Assembly: GCA_009926405.1 (NCBI GenBank)
Contig: RFOZ01000005.1
Location: 1-31,651 of the forward strand
Reading direction: 5' to 3'
Source of the DNA: Cytophagia bacterium
GTDB lineage: Bacteria; Bacteroidota; Bacteroidia; UBA7662
Length of the DNA: 31,651 nt
In this document: in pieces, positions 26,225 through 31,651 of the stretch
How positions within the stretch are numbered: the stretch's first letter is position 1
How the letters are laid out: each line of letters starts with the position of its first letter
Made by a program: the position numbers and the translations under genes
Notes under the pieces: generated by a model
What the model saw: only the letters and a program-made list of their open reading frames with translations
Database searches by the model: none
What the model was told of the DNA's origin: nothing

Positions 26225-28546
26225 TTAGAGGTTCTTTTGAAGGAAACCGGTGATTTTGGTGAACAATTGAAGGCGGGTTTTGCCCCCACTGATGCCGTGG
26301 TTTTTGTCCGTGTAGGTCATAAAATCAAAATCCTTGTTGAGATCCACCAACCGTTTGGCCATAACGGCCGCGTTTTGGTAATGAACATTGTCATCGGCTG
26401 TGCCGTGGATCAGCAGGTAATTCCCGACGAGTTTGGAGGCATGATGTTCCGGTGAGTTTTGGTCGTAGCCATCTGGATTTTCAGAGGGTGTCCTCAGGAA
26501 TCGCTCGGTGTATATGGAATCGTAAAAACGCCAATTAATGACCGGAGCAACGGCCACTGCTGTTTTGAAAACATCGGCACCCTTGGTGATGGCAAGGGAA
26601 CTAAGGTATCCCCCAAAAGACCAACCAAAAATTCCAATCCTTTGGGCATCCACCCAGGGTTGTTTCGCAAAATAACGGGCTGCTGCAATTTGATCATCGC
26701 ATTCTAATTTGCCCAATTGTCTGTAGGTTGCCTTTTCAAAGGCAGCCCCTCGGTAGCCGGTCCCTCTTCCATCCACCGAGGCGATCACATAGCCCAAGGT
26801 TGTTAGGTATTGAAACCACATATAGTATTGGCCCAGGGAGGCATCCACGGTTTGGCTGCCGGGACCACCGTAAACAAACATCAAAAGCGGATGGGGTTTT
26901 TTTGGATTAAAATTTTGAGGATGAATCACATAGGCGTTGAGTAGGGTGGAATCCGCCCCGGGCACCTGCAGGAGTGTTTTTTTGCCCAGCGGTGCACTGC
27001 GAAGTTTAAGAACCAGGGCCTGGTTGTCTTGAAGAATGCGTATTTCTTCATCTCTCCGGTGCAGACTAACCCTCAGAGGTTGGTCTATGTTGGTGTGTTG
27101 CAACACATGGTAATCAAAGGTTGGACTGAAACGAGCGGTTGTTTTTCCGTTTTGTTGACCAAGCAAGGTTGCCGTAGGTACCGGTTGGGTGGGGGCAGGG
27201 TTGGTTGGTTGCAATTCGGGGATTTTGGCCCGAAAGACCTGCCTTTCCATGGGGGTTGGCGCTGCCAATGCGTAATAGAATTCGTTGCGTTGCGCATCGA
27301 TTCCGTAGAAATCGGTGATTTCTTGTCCATCCGGTGTCAGGGGTGCCGTTTCGCGTCCCTGCATATCGTAGAGGTAGAGTCGTTGAAATCCACTGCGTTC
27401 GCTGGAATGAACAAAGTGGGTTCCGTTATCCAAAAAAACCAAATGATCATGGAGATCGACCCAGGTTTCGGATTGTTCCCGACGTAGCAAGCGTCTTTCG
27501 CCCGTTTCGCGGTTGATTAAGGAAAGGTCCAGCCGGTTTTGGGCTCTGTTCATGGTTTGAACCCAGGCCAAGCCGGCATCTTTGGTCCAGCCGATTCGTG
27601 CCAAATAATGGTCAGCATCATCCCCAGACCGGGTGTCCTCGGCCAGGACACAACGGGGCTTGGCTTGGTCCATTTCGTACAACCACAAACTAACAGCGGC
27701 GTTTGGCTCCCCTGCTTTGGGGTATTTGAACCGCATTTCTTGGGGGTATAGGTTGCCTTCGTAGAGTGGGATGCTCATTTGGGGGACCTTGGATTCATCA
27801 AAGCGTAGGTAAAGAAGGGCCTTGCTGTCCGGTGACCATGCAAAAGCCCGGGTTAACTCCAATTCTTCTTCGTAGACCCAATCCGCATGACCGTTAATGA
27901 TTCGATTGACTTCTCCGTCGTGGGTAACCCTTCGTAATTGTTGGCTTTGAAGATCTTTAATGTACAAATCGTTTGCATAGACAAAGGCAATCAATCGGCC
28001 ATCGGGTGAAAAGGATGGAGCCATGACTTTTGCGCTGTCCATAAGGGGGGCTAAGCTTCGCGTCGATCGGCTCCAAACATAGTACACCGCCTTGGATGAG
28101 TACCGGTAAATGGATTCGGCATCAATGGCTAGCAAAAGCACCGATTCATCAGGGGATAGTTCAACATCTTCCCAGTCCAAACCCTGTGGGTAGGCCGTGC
28201 TTCGTAACCAGCTATCTCGTAGCAAGGTATCGGTTACTTTACCGTCGTTGTAGCTGTAGATGAGCAGCGCATTTTCGTTGAGTGAATCGCCAACCCGTTG
28301 GTTGTTGTAATAATGAATACCATCCTTGAGGGACTCCATCACTCCTGCGCCGCGTTGGGTAAATTTTCCGGATGCAAAGATCGATTCGAGGCTTAATAGT
28401 TCTTCGGTAGCCGGTGCGTCTGGAATGGCTTTGGGTGTTGTTGCACCTGAGGCACGACGTGATTGAGTCCAGGCGTTGTGGGGCCATAGACCAAGCGTTA
28501 ATATTAAAGGGCAAAGAACGTAGACGAAACGAGTTATTTGGCTCAA
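26225..28546 (-). CDS. Dipeptidyl-peptidase IV-type S9 peptidase, probable TTG start
   Basis: Predicted exported serine peptidase that releases N-terminal dipeptides, typically with Pro or Ala in position two. From the TTG at 28546 it has 773 residues: a signal peptide (about 5-27), an eight-bladed beta-propeller domain (about 50-510) containing the double-Glu motif DWVYEEE (222-228) that binds the substrate N-terminus, and an alpha/beta-hydrolase domain with Ser643 in GWSFGG, Asp718 in GTADDN and His750 in KNHG. The reading frame stays open 123 codons further upstream inside the preceding receptor gene, but that part resembles no protein. No ATG fits, so TTG (giving SQITRFVYVLC before the hydrophobic core) is the best choice. 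It lies 28 bp after the receptor stop codon; a periplasmic site is likely. Confidence 0.92.
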   Translation of the reverse strand: MSQITRFVYVLCPLILTLGLWPHNAWTQSRRASGATTPKAIPDAPATEELLSLESIFASGKFTQRGAGVMESLKDGIHYYNNQRVGDSLNENALLIYSYNDGKVTDTLLRDSWLRSTAYPQGLDWEDVELSPDESVLLLAIDAESIYRYSSKAVYYVWSRSTRSLAPLMDSAKVMAPSFSPDGRLIAFVYANDLYIKDLQSQQLRRVTHDGEVNRIINGHADWVYEEELELTRAFAWSPDSKALLYLRFDESKVPQMSIPLYEGNLYPQEMRFKYPKAGEPNAAVSLWLYEMDQAKPRCVLAEDTRSGDDADHYLARIGWTKDAGLAWVQTMNRAQNRLDLSLINRETGERRLLRREQSETWVDLHDHLVFLDNGTHFVHSSERSGFQRLYLYDMQGRETAPLTPDGQEITDFYGIDAQRNEFYYALAAPTPMERQVFRAKIPELQPTNPAPTQPVPTATLLGQQNGKTTARFSPTFDYHVLQHTNIDQPLRVSLHRRDEEIRILQDNQALVLKLRSAPLGKKTLLQVPGADSTLLNAYVIHPQNFNPKKPHPLLMFVYGGPGSQTVDASLGQYYMWFQYLTTLGYVIASVDGRGTGYRGAAFEKATYRQLGKLECDDQIAAARYFAKQPWVDAQRIGIFGWSFGGYLSSLAITKGADVFKTAVAVAPVINWRFYDSIYTERFLRTPSENPDGYDQNSPEHHASKLVGNYLLIHGTADDNVHYQNAAVMAKRLVDLNKDFDFMTYTDKNHGISGGKTRLQLFTKITGFLQKNL

Positions 28547-28574
28547 AATAAGATATTTAGATAAGAGGAGAGGT

Positions 28575-30893
28575 TTAGAGATTCCATTGGGCTTGGAGCA
28601 AGAAGGCGCGGGGTGGTCCGAGGTTGCCAGGGACAACGGCATAGGCCCGGTTGAAGGCATTGCGCACGAGGGCCGATATTTTGAATTGTTTTTGGATTTG
28701 ATAAGCCGTGCGCAGATCCACGATCCAATCACCTTGGTTGTTTTCATCACGGAAAGTTTGTGTTCCGGGAATAAATGAATAAAAGATATCGTCGATTTTG
28801 AGCATGAAACTGTTGTATCGAAGGTTGATCCCCGCCTGGAGCCGCCCTCTTTCCCATAACAAATCAGAACGCCAAAGGTGACGACTGCGGTACTTGAGGG
28901 TATCGATTTGGACAAAATCCGGTTCGGAGGGGATGGGCCTTGAACTTTGACGGGGCTGAGTGAAGGTGTAGCCCATCATCCAGCGCAAGGTATGGGTTCC
29001 GAAGCGGATCTGGCCTTCCGTTCCACCTTCAAAACCCCACATCGTTGCGGTGGTATTCAAAAGGTTGACGGCTTTGAATCCCAAACCATCGGGCCAGGCG
29101 TTGAAGCTGAATTCAATCATATCCCTGTAGCGGGTAAAAAAGGCCGCAAAATCCAAACCACCCACCAGGGTGCCCCTTTTGAAACCTTGGCGCAATCCGA
29201 TTTCGCTGCTCCATCCTTGTTCGGGTTGAAGGAGCGGGTTGGGGAGGACTTCTACGGCCCCACCGACCGCCCGGACATACCGTTCGGCCACGGATGGAGC
29301 GCGGAATCCCTGCCCGGCCGAGGCCCGAAGGTGAGTGGCCTTGGTCAAGGCATAGGTTAGGCCCGAACGAAAAACCGGGAAACGTATCAGGGGATCGGCT
29401 TCAATACGGGTTGATTCGATACGGCCCCCAATGGATAGACCAAACCGCCCGGCTTGTACGTCCATTTGGGAGTAAAGGGCCACGGACCGGCTGTTGCGAT
29501 TACCGTAAAGACCCTCGCTTTGGACGTTGTTATGAAGATAGGTAATCCCGCTGTTGCTGACCCAGGTCGATTTTTGCGGGCCCATAAATCGTCGTTGAAA
29601 TTGATACTCGTGGTATCGCATTAAGCCACGGACATTGCGATCGCTGTCGCCCATGTTTTGGGTTAGGTACCAGCGGTTTTTGAGGGTATGGTTGTTCCCC
29701 CAAGGATCCGTGTATCGTAGAACGGGGTCCAGCATCGCTCGACGACTCAACAAGGTATCGTTGGTACCGGGGGCCGGAAAATGGGTCGAATCCAGGCTCT
29801 TCCAAAACAGGAAATTCCCAATTTTTTCGGTCATGAAATTGCCCGCGATGCTGAGCATGAGTTGAGGGCTGAGTCGGTAACGAAGGGCGGTATTGGTCCG
29901 AAGTCGGTTGCCAAATTCACCAACTCGGTAACCGGGGTCTGTCAAGGCCATGGCGCCGATGGTCCAGTCAAGTTTCCCTGAATTCTGTTGGTAAAAACCG
30001 TTGAGGCCCGTTTGGAGTGGCATGCGTCCTGGATAGGGGTCGGTGAATCGCGTGGGTGGGTGATCGTAACCCAGGGCATAGGTTTGGAGCATACCTCCTG
30101 GTTGAGCACCAGGCCATTGGCTGCGCAAATGGATCGCACCGCCTAAGGCACCGCTCCCAAAAAGCACCGAGGAAGCCCCCTTAATGACTTCGATTTGAGA
30201 CAGAATTTCCATGGGCATGAAGGCCCAACGAACATCGTTGGCATCTGCGCTCAGCAAAGGCATTTCGTCGAGAAGGACCTGGACCCGGCTGCCTGCCCCG
30301 TAACTAAAGCCGGAAGTCCCTCGAATATTGGCTTGACCATTCACAATGCTGACGCCAGGAACCCGGTCCATCGCATCATCCAACCGGATTAAATTGTTTT
30401 GCTGGAGCAGTTCCGGCTTGAGAATTTGCATGGAAACGGATACTTCGCTCAGACGTTGTTCAAATCGACCAGCACTGATAACCACCGCATCCAAATCTTG
30501 AGTCTCGGGTTCCAACGCAATTTCCAAGCCTTTCATGCTTCCTTCCGAGGAAACAGGGGGTCCAAGAATCCAACGGGTTTGATAGCCTATCGCACTGACC
30601 CTTAGAGAGCAACCTGGACTGATCTTCAGTTCAAAGGTCCCGTCGCTGCGACTGGCCGTTCCGGTGCTGGGCTGTGCGTTCGTAAAGTCCTTGGCTGGGC
30701 ACATCCATTGCAGATTGGCCCCTGGCAGGGGGCTGTTGAGCGAACGGTCGAGGACCTTTCCGCGAAGAACCTCCCCCGAAGACTGAGCGATGGCTGCCAG
30801 CATGGGCCATCCTATCAACAAAAGGGCCAAGAGGGATGACCGAAGCAACCATTCGGTCCCTTGAGAAAATGCTCTTAGAGTAGTACAGACCAT
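28575..30893 (-). CDS. TonB-dependent outer-membrane receptor
   Basis: Outer-membrane 22-stranded barrel driven by TonB-ExbBD, here probably importing peptides or a related substrate. The 772 residues comprise a signal peptide (about 1-36), a carboxypeptidase-regulatory-like domain (about 42-130), a TonB-box-like LDAVVIS (134-140), a plug domain (about 145-258, with LDDAMDRVPGVSI and IEVIKGASSVLFGSGALGGAI), and a barrel to the C-terminus (ends LLQAQWNL). No SusD-like lipoprotein gene is adjacent, so this is not a typical SusCD pair. Its ATG overlaps the end of the upstream receptor gene by 19 bp, indicating co-transcription and possible translational coupling. Substrate assignment rests only on the neighbouring peptidase and transporters. 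Confidence 0.93.
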   Translation of the reverse strand: MVCTTLRAFSQGTEWLLRSSLLALLLIGWPMLAAIAQSSGEVLRGKVLDRSLNSPLPGANLQWMCPAKDFTNAQPSTGTASRSDGTFELKISPGCSLRVSAIGYQTRWILGPPVSSEGSMKGLEIALEPETQDLDAVVISAGRFEQRLSEVSVSMQILKPELLQQNNLIRLDDAMDRVPGVSIVNGQANIRGTSGFSYGAGSRVQVLLDEMPLLSADANDVRWAFMPMEILSQIEVIKGASSVLFGSGALGGAIHLRSQWPGAQPGGMLQTYALGYDHPPTRFTDPYPGRMPLQTGLNGFYQQNSGKLDWTIGAMALTDPGYRVGEFGNRLRTNTALRYRLSPQLMLSIAGNFMTEKIGNFLFWKSLDSTHFPAPGTNDTLLSRRAMLDPVLRYTDPWGNNHTLKNRWYLTQNMGDSDRNVRGLMRYHEYQFQRRFMGPQKSTWVSNSGITYLHNNVQSEGLYGNRNSRSVALYSQMDVQAGRFGLSIGGRIESTRIEADPLIRFPVFRSGLTYALTKATHLRASAGQGFRAPSVAERYVRAVGGAVEVLPNPLLQPEQGWSSEIGLRQGFKRGTLVGGLDFAAFFTRYRDMIEFSFNAWPDGLGFKAVNLLNTTATMWGFEGGTEGQIRFGTHTLRWMMGYTFTQPRQSSRPIPSEPDFVQIDTLKYRSRHLWRSDLLWERGRLQAGINLRYNSFMLKIDDIFYSFIPGTQTFRDENNQGDWIVDLRTAYQIQKQFKISALVRNAFNRAYAVVPGNLGPPRAFLLQAQWNL

Positions 30894-31651
30894 TGCAATT
30901 GGAAATTACGCTGTTCACCGATATTGCCCGGAACGGGCATCCAGCTCCTGTTAAGGGCATTGCGTACAATGAAATTAAAACGATAGCGACCCCGGTTGCT
31001 GGTCCACCCCAATCGCAAATCCACCATCCAATCGCCATACCTGGTACGGATGCGATGATTGAGGAGCCCGGGTATGAAACGATAATAGTCTTTGTCGATG
31101 TTCAAAGGGATGGAATTGTATCGAACCTGGCTTGTCAAAGTCCAAGAGCCCCGATGGATGGAGACTTCTGCTCGTAACAAATGACGATAACGGTATTTGA
31201 GAAAGCGCATCAAGTCCGTTAAGGTGGAATTATAGGTTGAATCAAAGGCCGGCGGACGCAGATTCAGAGGATTGCTGAAGGTATAGCCCAGTCTGTATTG
31301 TAACATTCCCCTGGTAACATTCCCCTGGAGAGTGGGAGGCTACCACTTAATTGAGCTTCAACGCCTTGAATCAAAGCCTCCGGAATACCCGTTGGCTTGA
31401 ATCGGGCGTATTTTTGGAAAAGTCTCGAATTTTTCTCCTCTGTGCTTAGGCCGGGGTCGTTGAACCAAGCAGAATCTTGGGCATCGTAGACTGCCGGTAG
31501 GGCTACTTCAAAATTGAACTCTACCAGGTTCCGATAAAAGGATTGGAAAAGGGCAAGATCCAGTTCCGGTTGCAAAGCACTGCGACCAAAACGATGCAAA
31601 TAACCCACCTCGGCAGACCAACTTTGTTCGGCTTGGAGGGTGCTATCCCCC
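30875..31651 (-). pseudogene. C-terminal part of a second TonB-dependent receptor, frameshifted by a 14-bp tandem duplication
   Basis: The frame is open from the window edge (DSTLQAEQSWSAEVGY) and aligns with the barrel of the neighbouring receptor. After SRGML it shifts and stops near 31264. The correct frame resumes at once (MLQYRLGYTFSNPL) and runs to the stop at 30875, including RNALNRSW and PGNIG near the end, like the RNAFNRAY and PGNLG of its neighbour. Deleting one copy of the 14-bp repeat leaves exactly 254 codons in one frame, so a full C-terminus would be restored. As written, about 140 C-terminal residues are lost. The start lies outside the window. It could be a real mutation, a reversible switch, or an assembly error. 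Confidence 0.85.
31300..31327. repeat. Perfect 14-bp tandem duplication that breaks a receptor gene
   Basis: GTAACATTCCCCTG occurs at 31300-31313 and again at 31314-31327 with no spacer. As 14 is not a multiple of three, one extra copy shifts the frame of the receptor gene on the minus strand. Removing either copy joins the two open frames without any other change. Confidence 0.95.

Noticed and set aside
28547..28915. Upstream extension of the DPP IV reading frame by 123 codons
   Set aside because: It lies inside the receptor gene in another frame, shows no protein-like composition, and would place the signal peptide in the middle of the protein.
22884..31651. SusCD-type polysaccharide utilisation locus
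   Set aside because: No SusD-like lipoprotein and no glycan-active enzyme are present; the partners are a peptidase and peptide transporters.

Overview
The window is chromosomal DNA of a member of the Bacteroidota. The signs are: two secreted proteins with type IX secretion (T9SS) C-terminal sorting domains; TonB-dependent receptors carrying an N-terminal carboxypeptidase-regulatory-like domain; no Shine-Dalgarno-like sequence before any gene; promoter matches to the Bacteroidota TTG/TAnnTTTG consensus; and a DUF3467 gene directly after rpoC. I cannot place it below phylum with confidence. All gaps between genes are under about 100 bp, so no stretch over 300 bp lacks a gene.

Region 1 (1-13195, all plus strand) is the classical translation/transcription cluster: the 3' part of tRNA-Thr(GGU), tuf, tRNA-Trp(CCA), secE, nusG, rplK, rplA, rplJ, rplL, rpoB, rpoC and a DUF3467 gene. 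Two strong hairpins interrupt it. One lies between tuf and tRNA-Trp. The other is an 18-bp stem between rplL and rpoB, where an attenuator or RNase III processing site would be expected. rplA starts with GTG and rpoB with TTG.

Region 2 (13212-22813) has a minus-strand secreted subtilase (S8) with a T9SS tail, then a plus-strand dihydroorotase and a 1615-residue plus-strand T9SS-exported modular protein (beta-helix, CARDB-like and MAM-like jelly-roll modules). The subtilase and dihydroorotase are divergent with only 29 bp between them, and a good promoter for the subtilase lies over the dihydroorotase start codon.

Region 3 (22884-31651, all minus strand) looks like a peptide-uptake locus. In transcription order it holds a TonB-dependent receptor running off the window edge and frameshifted by a 14-bp tandem duplication, a second intact paralogous receptor, a dipeptidyl-peptidase IV-type S9 peptidase, and two tandem POT-family proton/peptide symporters. 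A coherent route would be outer-membrane oligopeptide import, periplasmic cleavage to dipeptides, then inner-membrane symport. The subtilase about 7 kb away could supply the peptides. That functional link is inference from gene content and order.

The items most worth following up are the frameshifting 14-bp duplication, the peptide-uptake locus as a unit, the rplL-rpoB hairpin combined with the TTG start of rpoB, the Gln-for-His substitution in the dihydroorotase metal motif, and the internally duplicated T9SS cargo. I did not find a clearly new defence, mobile or RNA-guided system here.
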